The position numbers were made by a program, and so were the translations under genes. From Ehretia macrophylla (lineage: Eukaryota > Streptophyta > Magnoliopsida > Boraginales > Ehretiaceae): a stretch of DNA of 64,000 bases. Location: contig CM075772.1 in NCBI GenBank assembly GCA_037974665.1, forward strand, positions 36,123,052 to 36,187,051, given 5' to 3'. How positions within the stretch are numbered: position 1 is the first letter of the stretch; the number at the start of each line of letters is the position of its first letter. The notes beneath the pieces were generated by a model, which saw only the letters and a program-made list of their open reading frames with translations, was not told where the DNA came from and made no database searches. Positions 12,772 through 24,144 of this stretch are shown piece by piece.

Positions 12772-14416
12772 ATGTTCTATTAACTACGTGCCAGGTAAGG
12801 CAAATGTTGTTGCTGATGCTTTGAGCCGAAAGGCTACTATTGCAAGTTTGATTATCAAGGATTGGGAGACTTTGGAAGAAATTTGTTCATGGAAACCAGA
12901 AGCTACTGAGGTAGGGATTCGATTTGCTAGTTTGCAGATTCAGTCAGGGTTGCTAGCACAGATCAGAGAGGCTCAGAAGACTGATCCTCACATCTTGAAG
13001 ATCCAAGAAAAATCAAAAGGGGGAGAGTCGGAGTTTAAGTTACATGCAGATGGTATCTTCAGATTCAGGGATAGAGTATGTATTCCTGATGATCCGACTT
13101 TGAAGAATGAGATTATGTCCGAGGCACATAATTCGAGGTATACGATTCACCCGAGCAGTACAAAAATGTATAGAGACTTGAAACAACACTTCTGGTGAAA
13201 TAATATGAAGAGGGAGATTGCTGGGTATGTATCCAGATGTTTGACTTGTCAGAGGGTTAAAGTTGAGCATCAGAGGCCAGCCGGACTTCTACAGCCGTTG
13301 TCGATTCCGCAATGGAAGTGGGTACATATAACAATGGACCTTGTGACCGATCTTCCTAGATCTCCGAGAGGATGTGATTCTGTTTGGGTTGTTGTGGACC
13401 GCTTGACTAAAGTTACACATTTTATTCCCGTGAACAAACAGGATAGCCTTGATAAGCTAGCTGAGCTTTATGTTGCTAATATTGTGAGATTGCATGGTGT
13501 GCCACAGAGTATAGTGTCAGATAGGGATCCCAGATTCAGATCTCGTTTTTGGCAGAAGTTACAAGAGGCCATGGGAACTAAGTTGAGCTTCAGCACTGCA
13601 TATCATCCACAAACTGATGGCCAGTCTGAGAGAACTATCAGGATCTTGGAAGACATGCTTCGGGCATGTGTGCTAGACTTTGGGAAGAATTGGGAGAAGT
13701 TTTTGCCTTTAGCGGAGTTCGCCTACAACAATAGTTATCAATCTACTATAGGTATGGCTCCCTACGAGGCGTTGTATGGTCAGAAATGCAGATCCCCGTT
13801 ATATTGGGAAGAGGTTGGAGAGATAAGAACAGTTGATCCGACTGTGTTACCTGAGATGATTAAGATGGTAGATAATGTTCACCTTATTCGCCAGCGTATG
13901 CTTACAGCTTAGAGCCATTAGAAGAGTTATGCGGATAAGCACCGTCGAGATCTTGAGTTTGCTTTGGGAGATTGGGTGTTTCTTAAGATTTATCCTCGGA
14001 AGGGATTGATTCGGCACGGTAAGAGCGGGAAACTTAGTCCCAGATATGTGGGTCCGTATGAGATCACCGAAAAGGTAGGTCCTTTGGCTTATCGGTTAGC
14101 TTTGCCTCCGAGCTTGTCGAGACTGCAAGATGTGTTCCACGTGTCTATGTTAAAGAAGTACCATCCAGACCCTTCACATGTACTTGAACCAGAGCCTTTA
14201 CAGATTGAAGAGAAGTTGTCTTATGAAGAGAAACCAATTCCAATTGTGGATCGAAAAATTCTGTAGCTTCGCAGAAAGAGTATTCCGTTAGTAAAGGTTC
14301 TGTGGAATCATCATGGGTTTGAGGAAGCAACTTGGGAAAGAGAGGACTAGGTTCGGGATCAGTATCCAGAGTTGTTTGTTGACCAGGTAGGAATTACGTG
14401 GGTGCAATTGTTTTAA
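12735..14416 (+). pseudogene. Pol remnant of element B: RNase H end, integrase, chromodomain-like tail
   Basis: The frame runs from RQRRWLELL (end of RNase H, then [15 protein letters not shown]) through the zinc-binding HHCC part of integrase (H and CLTCQ near 13130-13250). Next come the DDE core ([24 protein letters not shown]), the GPY/F-like module (LSPRYVGPYEI) and a chromodomain-like tail (SIPLVKVLW...EEATWERED). One frame persists throughout, broken only by stops: TGA at 13196-13198 (from TGG), TAG at 13910-13912 (from CAG), and further TAG codons near 13919, 14264 and 14348. It is dead. The chromodomain places it with chromoviruses, probably Del/Tekay. Confidence 0.9.
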
Positions 14417-14427
14417 GGGGGAGAGGG
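14411..14427 (+). other. Polypurine tract of element B
   Basis: AAGGGGGAGAGGG directly precedes the 3' LTR at 14428 and would prime plus-strand synthesis. A weaker form of the AATT...CAATT palindrome lies just upstream. Confidence 0.85.
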
Positions 14428-16708
14428 TGTAATACACGAGCCCGGAATGTGAAAATTCCTTATTTATTATTTTGAAAATTATATTTCCTTAAATTCTTTG
14501 AAAATTAATTGTTACTTTCTTGCTGTCGGAACGTGCATTGCATTTAGGGAGCGATAGCTAGAGAACGGTTTCTAGTCCTCAGCAAATAGTGAAACTAGTA
14601 TTTAGATGACTTAAATTTTATATTTTAATTGTTGCTAGCTGAAATTTATATTGGTGATAGTTATTTTAGCTTAAAATGCATTGAAATAAGGCCTTTTGAC
14701 CAAGTTTTAAGTTGTTTGACCTAGGACTTTGACCATTTGACCAACTTAACACCTTAATAAGCTAAAACAAAGAAAAATAAAAAAATAGCAGCTGAAAAAC
14801 AGTGAGCAGGCCGTGAGCTTCAAGAGAGGAAAAAAAAAACCTTTCAACTTCCAATCGTTCAATCTTCGCGTGAGCTCGTGCGGGGTGGTTTTCGAGGTGA
14901 CCAGCGTTGTTTTCCTAGCGACTAGGAGTACCTATGGTGAGGGAAGCATGTTATTTGCGCATTTAAATGTCAAGTGTATCAACTTTGTGAATTTTAGATT
15001 TTGTCCGTAGATTGTTGTTTAAAGTGTTTTGATGCTTCTAGAATGTTCCTTGGAAATTGTAGAACGTGTATTTATAGCTTTTTAACATTTTCTGTGGTTA
15101 AATGTTGAGATTGTAATTTAAATTAGTTGTTGAATAGTATTTTGTGAATAGTAAACCCTTGAAACGATGAAGTTGCTCCGTTATGCTGTCCGTTGATGTA
15201 GAAATGTGCTAGGTGTGTTAGAATGCCTAAATGCATGGTTTGTTTGGGTTGCGTAATGGAATAAACGGGAATTAAGCTTTCGTGAAAGTCGGGGTCGTTT
15301 AGGTCGACTTTAGCGTTTTCTCATTTTGCGTGTTGGCATTGTTTTGGGAGGCCATGGAAGCACTTTTGGTGCGATTATAGCGTTGGTTGGGTGTTTGGTT
15401 GATATAGTTGTAGTTCAAACGAGCAAAGGGGGAAATCAGGACTTTGCGTGAATGCTAGGGTTAGGTAGGGTTTCAGGGTCTTTAGTCGTGCCTTATGGTG
15501 ACCTAGGAGGATTGGCGAAGTCGGTTTTCAGAACTCGTGGCTCATTTGGAAATGGTAGTGTTTTGATAGTTGGGGCCGATTGGTGATTTTGTTTGTTTTC
15601 TTGATATTATATCTATAAAATGCGTAGGATTGCTTGATATACTTGTTTGAATTGATTTTGATTGGAATGCATATCAACTGATGCTATTGCGTGCGAGAGT
15701 AACCTACTTTGTTATTCTCCCACATGTGGCTTAATTGCTCATTTATCGCCTTGTATCGAGTCTTGCATTGCATAGTGTCTCGCGCGTGAGTGATGGGCCT
15801 CTCTAGGTAGCCTCGGGTTGCCAGTGTTGGTTGCTCTAGCTCCGCTGCTATTCCTTCTTCTCGCTTGGGTTGCCTCCAAGGGAGTTTTGGGTCGTAGATT
15901 GATGGATACTTCCGGGGTATTCCAAACTGGTGTTATAAGGTGGTTTGGGCCAGCGCGTCATCATCGAATTCGTGTATGAAAGTTGCTCGTGAAAAGAGTA
16001 TCGTATCCTTTGAATGAGTGTTTACAGTTTTAAATACTTGTCTTGCTTTATTGATGGCTTATTGTATCTCTATATGATATTTGTATGTATTGCTTGACTA
16101 ATTGTATTGCATACTCCTCTCATCTCCGTCCTTGAGACCAATTGCCCTCGTTGAGCAATAGTTTTTGCTCATTCCTCTCTATACTATATTTTTAGAGGAG
16201 TAGTTGAAGCAGACCCTCTTGAGGTAATTGAGGAGGAGGAACAAGTGGAGGTGTTCCCGTGATAGCACTTCTTTGCTTTGCTGGTGGTTGGTTACCAGAT
16301 TTTGTGCGAGCCTTGTTTGATATGTATATTTCTTGAATGTCGCTTAATTTTGAGGCTTGTAGCCTTGTATGTATTTTTTAGTTTGAGGCCTCTACGGTCT
16401 TATGTTGTATAAGTTGAAAGAATGTAAAGTTGTAAACTTATACTCTTGTGACTAGTAAGGAAATGCATGCTAATGGAATTGATTAGGGGCATAAACACTT
16501 GTGTAGTATGCATATCATTTTTGGGTTGCAAGGTTGGTTAATAAGAAATGTATGTTTCAAAGAAAGTCGGCTTGTTTTAATTGTTTTATGGCTTTCACAA
16601 GTATTATGTTGATTTTAGGGTTTTCGGATCGTCTGCGGTATAGAGGAGACTCCGTCCGTGTGTCGTGTCCGGGCTTGGCCTTTTGCGGGGTCAGGTCGGG
16701 GCGTGACA
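14428..16708 (+). repeat. Element B 3' LTR
   Basis: The LTR starts TGTAATACACGAG and ends CGTGACA at 16708. By eye it is about 95-97% identical to the 5' LTR, so the insertion is not very recent. Hairpin H2 here is perfect: TGAGCAA (16152-16158) with TTGCTCA (16165-16171). A TTTTTAG acceptor-like site follows at 16191-16195, and a donor-like G|GTGAGGG lies at 14936-14943. Confidence 0.9.
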
Positions 16709-17688
16709 GCATGAGCTTGGCTTCTTCGGATGCTCAATTCTAAGATCGTCTTCTCCCTCACACCTTTCTCTCAAAGCATTATATTCTATTACGAGTTGGC
16801 CTACAACTCTTTTTGTCTATTCCGACAACTTAGGATACTTATATAGGCTGTGTAAACCTCAAGCCTAAACCTTATTGGAGCCTCTCCGTGCCTTACTTGT
16901 CTGTCCTGCTTCCTCTTTTCATTCAATATTCCCTGCGAATCCTTATCATGGAATCTATCTAAGATAGGTAAATGCCTTACAATTTCTTTCTTCGAGAACA
17001 AGCCCAGTTCACTCAACCATAGGCGCTGGCGTTCCTGTTCTTGCAGCTACTTCTAGACGCGTGGGTATCTTTGATCTAGTTTAGGCAGCTTTCAGTCCTG
17101 GGAAAGCTCTATCAGAACTTGTTTTAAGAAGGAAGGTGTGAGATTGGGTTATAACATCAGGCCTAACCCTTCACTTTTGCCTACGTTTCTCTTCCTTATC
17201 TAAGTCAGATTCAGATAGCCTGCCAGCATAAGCCCGATAGTTTGTCCCTCTACCCTTGTACTAGCTCTCGATCGAGAATTCTTCTTTGTGGGCAAGTTAG
17301 AGCTAGACCTTAGTGGCTGGAATACCATACCATAGGATCTGAACTCTTGGCCCTACCTAGAGCTTAAAGTTAGAGCTTTCCTAAAAAAGGTAGCTCTAAA
17401 TAAGCCCATGAAAAACCTTTCTTTGTAGCTCTATTGGAAGGAAGATAGAATCCACGAATAAGCGCATTCATCGGACAAAAGAGGAAGATCGAAGCTTTCT
17501 TTCATAACCCCACAGAGCGGTTAAGCCTTGGGAAAGCAGATGTCAGAAAATTCATTTTATGGCACCTTTGATCTGCCTCTCGATTGACCTTGGCAACCTT
17601 GAGATAAATTGAAAAAGATTTCTTGCATCTACTCATCCACTTATTGGTATTATATTTCCAAATCTCCCAAACCCATTGACATTGACTA
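16709..17688. other. Unassigned host DNA between elements B and C
   Basis: It starts with the GCATG target duplication of B and ends at GACTA, the left flank of C. There are no retroelement motifs. Minus-strand frames at 16801-17016 and 17502-17711 code for about 70 residues each, without recognisable domains. In texture it resembles 1-2398 and 7612-9869. Confidence 0.4.
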
Positions 17689-19019
17689 TGTGACGCTCGA
17701 GTTTTAGCCATGCATTTAATTACTGTTGCATCCCTTGTTTGCGCATTTACTTATATGCCTTATTAAGTAACTTTGTGACTACTATTCACTCCGTTTTTAA
17801 ACTACTTTCTATTAGTTAATTAGCATTTTTATTAAATCATATTAATTGTAAAAGTAGTGGGAAAAATGTGCATTTGAGCTAAAGGCGTTAGGAGGGCTCG
17901 TTTAGAAAATAATTTTAGAAGTCAAGTGAATAGTGTTACGTAACTAACTTAGGTAATTAATTAGCTAGCATATATTTTTACATCTAAGCTCGTTTTGGAG
18001 CTAGCAACGCGCATTTTATTAGATCACTTAAGCACCCTAAGGACCCCACCTCAACTTAACCCCTTTATTATAACACTTAAACTCATAAAATGCAAAAAAA
18101 AAAAAAAATAGAAAGCTGAAATAGCAGCCCCAAACCCGACAGCCCATCCTTGCACTTGGGAGCATTTTTCCATCTTCAACTCTTCAATTCAAGCCAAGCC
18201 AAGCCTTGAGCAACTAGTGTAGGGTGTTTGCAAGGTTCCTAGGTGCTCCTACGCGTAGTGGTGAGGGATTTCACGACTTGTTTTTGCATTTTTAAATAGT
18301 TGCTTATTTATTGATTTGTTGAAAATATGATTATATGCTATTGTAATTGTTATCTATGCTAATATACTATCTATATGAATGCTAGAGAACACTTTTGAAC
18401 CGTCGTTTCGCAATTTAAACGGTTAGAATCGTTAGTTTGATTCTTAGGGTGATCCCCAGCTTGTTGATTTAGTTGAGGAAGAAGAAGTTCAGATCGAGCC
18501 TTTACCTTAGTTGCTGTGTCTGATAACTTGAGGTGGTTAATGATTTTGTTGCTATGTGGAAGACTCATCTGATTACTTTATGTACTATTTTGTAGCCCAA
18601 GGGCTGTGTATATGCTTGTTGTATAAGTCGAAGATTAGTTGGTTGGGTTGTGGCTTTGAAAGTCTACGAACTGTAATAACTTTTATTCTTGCCTTATTTC
18701 CTTGCATGCTTGGGAGTGGTTAGTTGATGTAGAATGCTTCATCCCTTAAGTTGTTTTATTGATTTCCTAGAATGTTATGATTATTAGATTATGCTGTCAA
18801 CTAGTTCTCGCATGCTTGTGTGTTTTGGAGATATTGTGTACTATAAGGCTCGGATGGCCTTATAGCTTTATTGTTTAATTAAGAAAAGCTTGCATGTGTT
18901 ATTGGGACCTTGTTTAAGTGTTCACAGGTTTTTAGAATGTCCACGGTACAGAGGAGACTCTGTCCGTGTGTCGGGTCCGGACTTAACCTTTAGCTTGGGG
19001 GTTGGGTCGGGGCGTGACA
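17689..19019 (+). repeat. Element C 5' LTR
   Basis: The LTR is 1331 bp, starts TGTGACGCTCGAG and ends CGGGGCGTGACA. It is colinear with the 4.0-kb LTR of G at both ends but lacks about 2.6 kb of the middle, including hairpins H1 and H2. Kept are the donor-like G|GTGAGGG at 18260-18267, a possible acceptor TTCTTAG at 18441-18447, the acidic frame at 18451-18510 and the hairpin AGCCC-AA-GGGCT at 18594-18605. Confidence 0.92.
18451..18510 (+). other. Short acidic reading frame inside the LTR of C
   Basis: The frame reads DPQLVDLVEEEEVQIEPLP then stops at TAG 18508-18510. The G-family LTR has PQLVEVLVEEEEVQAEPLP and B has DPIEVVEEGEQVEVFP, each followed by a stop at the same place. There is no obvious local ATG, so if translated it would have to be joined to an upstream exon. 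Function unknown. Confidence 0.4.
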
Positions 19020-19025
19020 TTTAAG

Positions 19026-19037
19026 TGGTATCAGAGC
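19026..19037 (+). other. Primer-binding site of element C
   Basis: An exact TGGTATCAGAGC (initiator Met-tRNA complement), six bases after the LTR end. Confidence 0.92.
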
Positions 19038-19371
19038 TATAGATTGCATGAAGCCGGGTTAAATTTCTCGGTCTGTGGGTAGAGACTTGTTATGTGACTT
19101 TGTGAATACATGAGTCTTTGATTTTGATTGACCTAAGTGAAATTTGAATAAGGAATGAACATGCTAGCATGGAAATAGAATATCTAGAGTTCAGAACGTC
19201 AAGTATGATCTAGTGATTTATGTTTACTTCAAGAATGTGGAATATTTATTTGAACCTCTATGTACTTGACTTTATGTGAATTTAATTGGACTTTTCTTTA
19301 TGTGTTTACTTATAAATTGCATATATACATATATATACCTGTCATAATACTTTGCATTCTAGCTATTCGAG

Positions 19372-20142
19372 ATGGGGCCTCGCCGTCGTGCTGATAATCC
19401 GAATGTTGGTGGAGAACCCGAGGGGGTTCGTGGGCAAGAAGCTGAGGTGGCCGAAAATGCACCGCAGGTTCAAGAACCGAGCACTGCACAGATCTTGGCC
19501 ACGATGGCCACAGCTATGAACACTATCGCCCAGTTTGTTACACAACAGGGTCAACCAGGGGTCGTTGCAGGTAATCAGGCTGCGAGAGCCGGAGGTAGTG
19601 GTCCTACCGGAGGGAATCTGTATGATCGGTTTATACATCATGGGGCCTATACTTTCTTTGGGGAGCCGGACGATATGAAAGCTGAGATGTGGCTAAGGAA
19701 GTTCGAGAGAGTGGCAGCGATACTGGAGTGCCATGATGACAGGAAGATTACTTATGCTACTTTCCTTCTCGAGGGTGATGCTGAAGATTGGTGGAATACC
19801 ATCAGTGAGAAATGGGGAGCTGAGGGAGGTCATCATTCGTGGGCTGACTTTGTCCGAGAATTTCGAGACAAGTATATATCGGTAGTTGCCCGCGAGAGGC
19901 GACAAACTGAGTTCATAAACTTGAGGCAGGGAAGTATGACGGTAGATCAATACGAGGCTACTTTTACCCGGCTTTCCCGTTATGCACCAGCTTTAATTCA
20001 GCCGGAGGACATGAAGATTCAGAGGTTCATCATGGGTTTGAGGAGAGATATTATGCTGAACTTGTCTTCAAATGATTTTCCTAACTATGCTGTAGTAGTC
20101 CCAGTTGTCACGAGATCTGAGAAACAGAAAGCCGATGTGTAA
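19372..20142 (+). CDS. gag: Gag capsid region of element C
   Basis: The ATG at 19372 begins MGPRRRADNP and follows a ~350-base leader. Residues 80-235 carry the retrotransposon Gag domain (FFGEPDDMKAEMWLRKFERV, then LLEGDAEDWWNTI, FRDKYI, MTVDQYEATFTRLSRYAP). This protein assembles the cytoplasmic virus-like particle around the RNA. The frame is stopped by TAA at 20140-20142, but the same frame continues immediately into the zinc knuckles. So this is a single nonsense change in what was a longer Gag-Pol, not a natural end. Readthrough or a sister copy would be needed for full Gag. Confidence 0.93.
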   Translation: MGPRRRADNPNVGGEPEGVRGQEAEVAENAPQVQEPSTAQILATMATAMNTIAQFVTQQGQPGVVAGNQAARAGGSGPTGGNLYDRFIHHGAYTFFGEPDDMKAEMWLRKFERVAAILECHDDRKITYATFLLEGDAEDWWNTISEKWGAEGGHHSWADFVREFRDKYISVVARERRQTEFINLRQGSMTVDQYEATFTRLSRYAPALIQPEDMKIQRFIMGLRRDIMLNLSSNDFPNYAVVVPVVTRSEKQKADV

Positions 20143-22932
20143 GCCGAGCCCAGTCAACTGAGTACACGGTTTCAGTCCCAGATTCAAGGGTACCAGGGCC
20201 AGGCTGTATCAGCTGGGCAGAGTTCGCAGCCGAGACAGACTCAGAGTTACACAGGGCCTACTCAGACTCAGGCACGACCAGTTCAGAGTCAGACTCAGAG
20301 TCAGTTCCGTCCAGCAGTTTCCCGTTCGCAGCAGGGTAGTTCAGCTACCTCTACTTACAAAGCTCCTTCGGGAGGCACTGTTGCAAGACGTCACCAGCAG
20401 TGCAGCTTCTGCCAGCGTCAGGGCCACACTGAGGATATTTGTTGGAAGAAACATAACAAGTGTACAGGTTGCGGCAGTGATCAGCACAGGGTTAAAGACT
20501 GTCAGAAATTTAAGAACCCTAGGGGTCAGACATCAGCTCAGAACTCTCAGACCAGGGCCCCAGCTGCAGCACCACCACCACGAAGCCAGGCCCGTGTATT
20601 TGCTTTGGATGCCGAGGAGCTTCCGGACACTACCGCTGTGGTAGAAGGTATTTTTCTTCTTAATGATCAGTCAGTTAAGGTTTTAATTGATTCCGGGGCT
20701 TCGCATTCTTTTATTACTCCTACTTGTGCACAAAATGCTAAATTGAAACATGATAAACTGTTGCATGAGATTGTGGTTTATACTCCTATGGGTCCGAAAT
20801 TTGTTACTAGGTCTATTTGCAGAGCATGTAGTATATTTATTGAAGGTCGTGTTTTCCCTGCTGATTTGATTATCCTACCCTTCAATGACTTTGAAATTAT
20901 ATTGGGGATGGACTGGTTAAGTAAATATTATGCCCAGCTTGATTGTAGAAAGAAGATTGTGTATCTAGAGATGCCTGACCAGCCTGTACTTAAAATAGTA
21001 GGTAGTAGAAAATCTACGGGAACTCCTATTATTTCTTCTATTAGGGCATCGAAATTATTTAGCAAGGGTTGTGAGGCTTATCTTGCTTATTTGATTAATC
21101 AACCTGGGGATCAATTGAAATTGAATGATGTACCTATCGTGAGAGAGTTTCCGGGGGTCTTTCCTGAGGAATTACCTGGGTTACCGCCTGATAGAGAGAT
21201 AGAGTTCATGATTGATTTGTTGCCGGGGACTTCCCCTGTCTCTAGGACTCCGTACAGAATGGCTCCACCTGAGTTGCAGGAATTGAAAGTTCAATTGCAG
21301 GGCTTGCTTGAGAAGGGATTCATTCAGCCGAGTTCTTCACCGTGGGGTGCGCCAGTTCTCTTCGTTAAAAAGAAAGACGGATCTCTTCGCCTATGCATCG
21401 ATTATCGGGGTCTTAATCAGGTAACCATCAAAAATAAATATCCTTTGCCTTTAATCGAAGAGTTATTTGATCAGTTGCAAGGCGCCAGGGTATTCTCTAA
21501 ATTTGATCTGAGGCAGGGCTATTATCAACTGAGGATTAAGAAAGATGATGTTCCTAAAACTGCCTTCAGAACTCGATATGGCCATTATGAGTTTGTTGTC
21601 TTGCCGTTTGGTCTTACTAATGCTCCCGCCGCATTCATGGATTTAATGCAGAGGGTATTCCGTCCTTATCTGGATCAATTTGTAGTCATATTTATTGATG
21701 ATATCCTTGTTTATTCTAAATCTGAGGCGGAACATGAACAGCATCTCAGAATTGTGTTACAGACACTTCAGGAGCATCGGTTATTTGCAAAGTTTAGCAA
21801 ATGTGAATTCTGGCTTAAGCAAGTTGCTTTTCTTGGCCATATTATCTCGCAGGATGGTATTTCTGTTGATCCAGCAAAGATTGAAGTTGTGTTATCTTGG
21901 AAACGGCCTGAAACTGTCACGGAGATTCGTAGTTTCCTTGGTTTAGCTGGGTATTATCGGAGGTTTGTCAAGGATTTCTCTAAGATTGCAGGGCCTTTAA
22001 CTCAGCTTACTCAGAAGAAAACCGTATTTGACTGGAATGATAAATGTGAGGCCAGCTTCCAGGAATTGAAGAAGAGATTAACTACAGCTCCTATTCTTGC
22101 TTTACCTGAGGGTTATGATAATTTGATGATCTATAGTGATGCTTCGAAGGAAGGTCTGGGTTGTGTATTGATGCAGAATGGCAGGGTTATTGCTTATGCT
22201 TCCAGGAAACTGAAACCTTATGAACTCAACTATCCGACTCATGATCTTGAGCTTGCAGCTATCATCCTTGCATTAGAGAAATGGCGTCATTATCTCTGGG
22301 GCAACAAATTTGAAAACTTTACAGATCATAAGAGCTTGAAATATCTGTTTTCACATAAAGAGTTGAACATGAGGCAGAGGCGTTGGCTGGAATTACTTGA
22401 GGACTATAACTGCACTATTAACTATCTTCCAGGTAAGGCCAATATTGTTGCTGATGCTTTGAGCCGAAAGGCTACTGTTGCCAGCTTGATTATCAAGAAT
22501 TGGGAATTCATGGAAGAATTGTGCTTATGGAAGCCTAGTACTTCAAATTCTGGTATTCAATTTGCAAGTTTGCAGATTCAATCTCTGTTGTTATCCAGGA
22601 TTCGAGAAGCTCAACAGGCTGATCTTCAATTGTTGAAAGTCTTAGAGAATTCTAAAGGGGGAGAGTCGGATTTCAAACTGCACGACGATGGTATTCTCAA
22701 ATTCAAAGGTAGAATCTGTATTCCGAATGATCCAACTCTGAAGAAGGATATTCTTGCTGAGGCACACAGTTCCAGATATACTATCCATCCAGGCAGTACG
22801 AAAATGTATAAAGATTTGAAGCAGAACTTCTGGTGGAATAATATGAAGAGAGAAATTGCTGACTATGTTGCCCGATGTCTTACTTGTCAGAAAGTTAAAG
22901 TAGAACATCAGAGACCTGCAGGGTTATTGTAG
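20143..22932 (+). CDS. pol: Gag zinc knuckles, protease, reverse transcriptase, RNase H and start of integrase (element C)
   Basis: This is the same frame as the gag part, resuming after the TAA. Gln-rich sequence leads to two CCHC knuckles near 20398-20510 ([14 protein letters not shown] and [14 protein letters not shown]) for RNA binding. The aspartic protease site DSGA is at 20689-20700. Reverse transcriptase shows [15 protein letters not shown] and [12 protein letters not shown], with the catalytic FIDD at 21691-21702. RNase H has [10 protein letters not shown] near 22132 and [10 protein letters not shown] near 22321. The integrase zinc finger (HPGSTKMY ... CLTCQ) ends at TAG 22930-22932, where relatives have CAG. 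All catalytic residues I looked for are present. Confidence 0.94.
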   Translation, partial: AEPSQLSTRFQSQIQGYQGQAVSAGQSSQPRQTQSYTGPTQTQARPVQSQTQSQFRPAVSRSQQGSSATSTYKAPSGGTVARRHQQCSFCQRQGHTEDICWKKHNKCTGCGSDQHRVKDCQKFKNPRGQTSAQNSQTRAPAAAPPPRSQARVFALDAEELPDTTAVVEGIFLLNDQSVKVLIDSGASHSFITPTCAQNAKLKHDKLLHEIVVYTPMGPKFVTRSICRACSIFIEGRVFPADLIILPFNDFEIILGMDWLSKYYAQLDCRKKIVYLEMPDQPVLKIVGSRKSTGTPIISSIRASKLFSKGCEAYLAYLINQPGDQLKLNDVPIVREFPGVFPEELPGLPPDREIEFMIDLLPGTSPVSRTPYRMAPPELQELKVQLQGLLEKGFIQPSSSPWGAPVLFVKKKDGSLRLCIDYRGLNQVTIKNKYPLPLIEELFDQLQGARVFSKFDLRQGYYQLRIKKDDVPKTAFRTRYGHYEFVVLPFGLTNAPAAFMDLMQRVFRPYLDQFVVIFIDDILVYSKSEAEHEQHLRIVLQTLQEHRLFAKFSKCEFWLKQVAFLGHIISQDGISVDPAKIEVVLSWKRPETVTEIRSFLGLAGYYRRFVKDFSKIAGPLTQLTQKKTVFDWNDKCEASFQELKKRLTTAPILALPEGYDNLMIYSDASKEGLGCVLMQNGRVIAYASRKLKPYELNYPTHDLELAAIILALEKWRHYLWGNKFENFTDHKSLKYLFSHKELNMRQRRWLELLEDYNCTINYLPGKANIVADALSRKATVASLIIKNWEFMEELCLWKPSTSNSGIQFASLQIQSLLLSRIREAQQADLQLLKVLENSKGGESDFKLHDDGILKFKGRICIPNDPTLKKDILAEAHSSRYTIHPGSTKMYKDLKQNFWWNNMKREIADYVARCLTCQKVKVEHQRPAGLL

Positions 22933-24144
22933 CCCTTGGCTGTTCCTGTTTGGAAATGGGATCATATTACTATGGATTTCGTATCCGATTTACCGAGGTC
23001 TTCGAGGGGTAATGACTCAGTCTGGGTTATTGTGGATAGACTGACCAAGACTTCTCATTTTATTGCTAAAAAGAAGTCTGATTCTCTTGATAAACTGGTA
23101 GAGTTGTATATTGAGAATGTTGTCCGACTACATGGAATTCCAAAGAGTATCGTATCAGATAGAGATCCCAGATTTACATCTCAGTTCTGGCAGAAGATTC
23201 AGAAAGCTTTGGGCACGACTTTGAATTTCAGTACAGCTTATCATCCCCAGACAGATGGTCAATCCGAGAGAACTATCTTGATCCTTGAGGATATGTTACG
23301 GGCTTGCATTCTGGACTTCGGTAAAAGTTGGGAGAAATATTTGCCACTAGCAGAGTTCGCCTACAACAATAGTTATCAAGCTACTATTGGTATGGCACCT
23401 TATGAGGCACTGTATGGGCGTAAATGTCGGTCTCCTCTCTACTGGGATGATGTTGGTGAGATGAAGACTATCGACCCTACTCTCTTACCTGAAATGAACA
23501 AAATGATTGATCATGTGCAGCTTATTAGAAAAAGAATGCTTACAGCACAGAGCCGGCAAAAGAGTTATGCAGATAGACGCCGTCGTGATCTGAAATTTGT
23601 CGTGGGGGATCGAGTATTTCTGAAAATTTCTCCTCGCAAGGGTTTGATTCGGCATGGTAAAGGAGGTAAACTCAGTCCTCGATATGTGGGACCATTTGAG
23701 ATAACTGAAACTGTTGGTGATTTGGCTTACCGTTTGGCTTTACCTCCCAGTCTGGGCAAAATTCATGACGTATTCCATGTTTCCATGCTTCGGAAGTATC
23801 AGCCAGATCCCTCTCACATACTTGAGCCGGAACCGCTAGAGATCAGTGAAACTTTGACCTACACAGAGAAACCTCTTCGAATTGTTGATCAGAAAGTTCA
23901 GGAGCTGAGGACTAAAAGCATTCCGATGGTTAAAGTTCTATGGGATCATCACGGAGTAGAGGATGCGACGTGGGAAAGAGAGGATCAGATGCGGGAGCGG
24001 TATCCGGAGTTATTCGCCGAATCATGTAAGAATTGCGTGGACGCAATTAGTTTAAGGGGGAGAGGATGTGACGCCCGAGTTTTAGCCATGCATTTAATTA
24101 CTGTTGCATCCCTTGTTTGCGCATTTACTTATATGCCTTATTAA
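22933..24144 (+). CDS. pol: Integrase core and chromodomain of element C
   Basis: The frame continues after the TAG at 22930. The integrase DDE residues sit in TMDFVSDLP, SDRDPRFTSQFW and [14 protein letters not shown]. The GPY/F-like module (LSPRYVGPFEI ... FHVSMLRKY) follows near 23670-23800. A chromodomain near 23905-24015 (SIPMVKVLWDHHGVEDATWERE) probably guides integration to marked chromatin, as in other chromoviruses. The frame runs on through the palindrome and polypurine tract and about 78 bases into the 3' LTR before stopping at 24142-24144. That tail is probably incidental. Confidence 0.93.
   Translation, partial: PLAVPVWKWDHITMDFVSDLPRSSRGNDSVWVIVDRLTKTSHFIAKKKSDSLDKLVELYIENVVRLHGIPKSIVSDRDPRFTSQFWQKIQKALGTTLNFSTAYHPQTDGQSERTILILEDMLRACILDFGKSWEKYLPLAEFAYNNSYQATIGMAPYEALYGRKCRSPLYWDDVGEMKTIDPTLLPEMNKMIDHVQLIRKRMLTAQSRQKSYADRRRRDLKFVVGDRVFLKISPRKGLIRHGKGGKLSPRYVGPFEITETVGDLAYRLALPPSLGKIHDVFHVSMLRKYQPDPSHILEPEPLEISETLTYTEKPLRIVDQKVQELRTKSIPMVKVLWDHHGVEDATWEREDQMRERYPELFAESCKNCVDAISLRGRGCDARVLAMHLITVASLVCAFTYMPY
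24031..24066 (+). other. Palindrome and polypurine tract of element C
   Basis: AATTGCGT (24031-24038) and ACGCAATT (24041-24048) are inverted around GG. The polypurine tract AAGGGGGAGAGGA follows and abuts the 3' LTR at 24067. The segment is essentially identical to the matching part of G and E, which points to shared replication machinery. Confidence 0.85.

Larger units (their letters stand above)
9870..16708 (+). mobile_element. Element B: Ty3/gypsy chromovirus with internal gag-pol deletion
   Basis: Two LTRs of about 2.28 kb (9870-12153 and 14428-16708) flank a short core. The element is bounded by a perfect 5-bp duplication GCATG (9865-9869 and 16709-16713). It keeps the Met-tRNA primer site, the start of gag, the end of RNase H, integrase, a chromodomain-like tail and the polypurine tract. 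The rest of gag, protease and nearly all of reverse transcriptase are missing. A longer relative on the minus strand (53531-61215) shows what was lost. Both LTR ends and the duplication are intact, so the element either integrated already deleted or lost the interior later. Confidence 0.92.
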
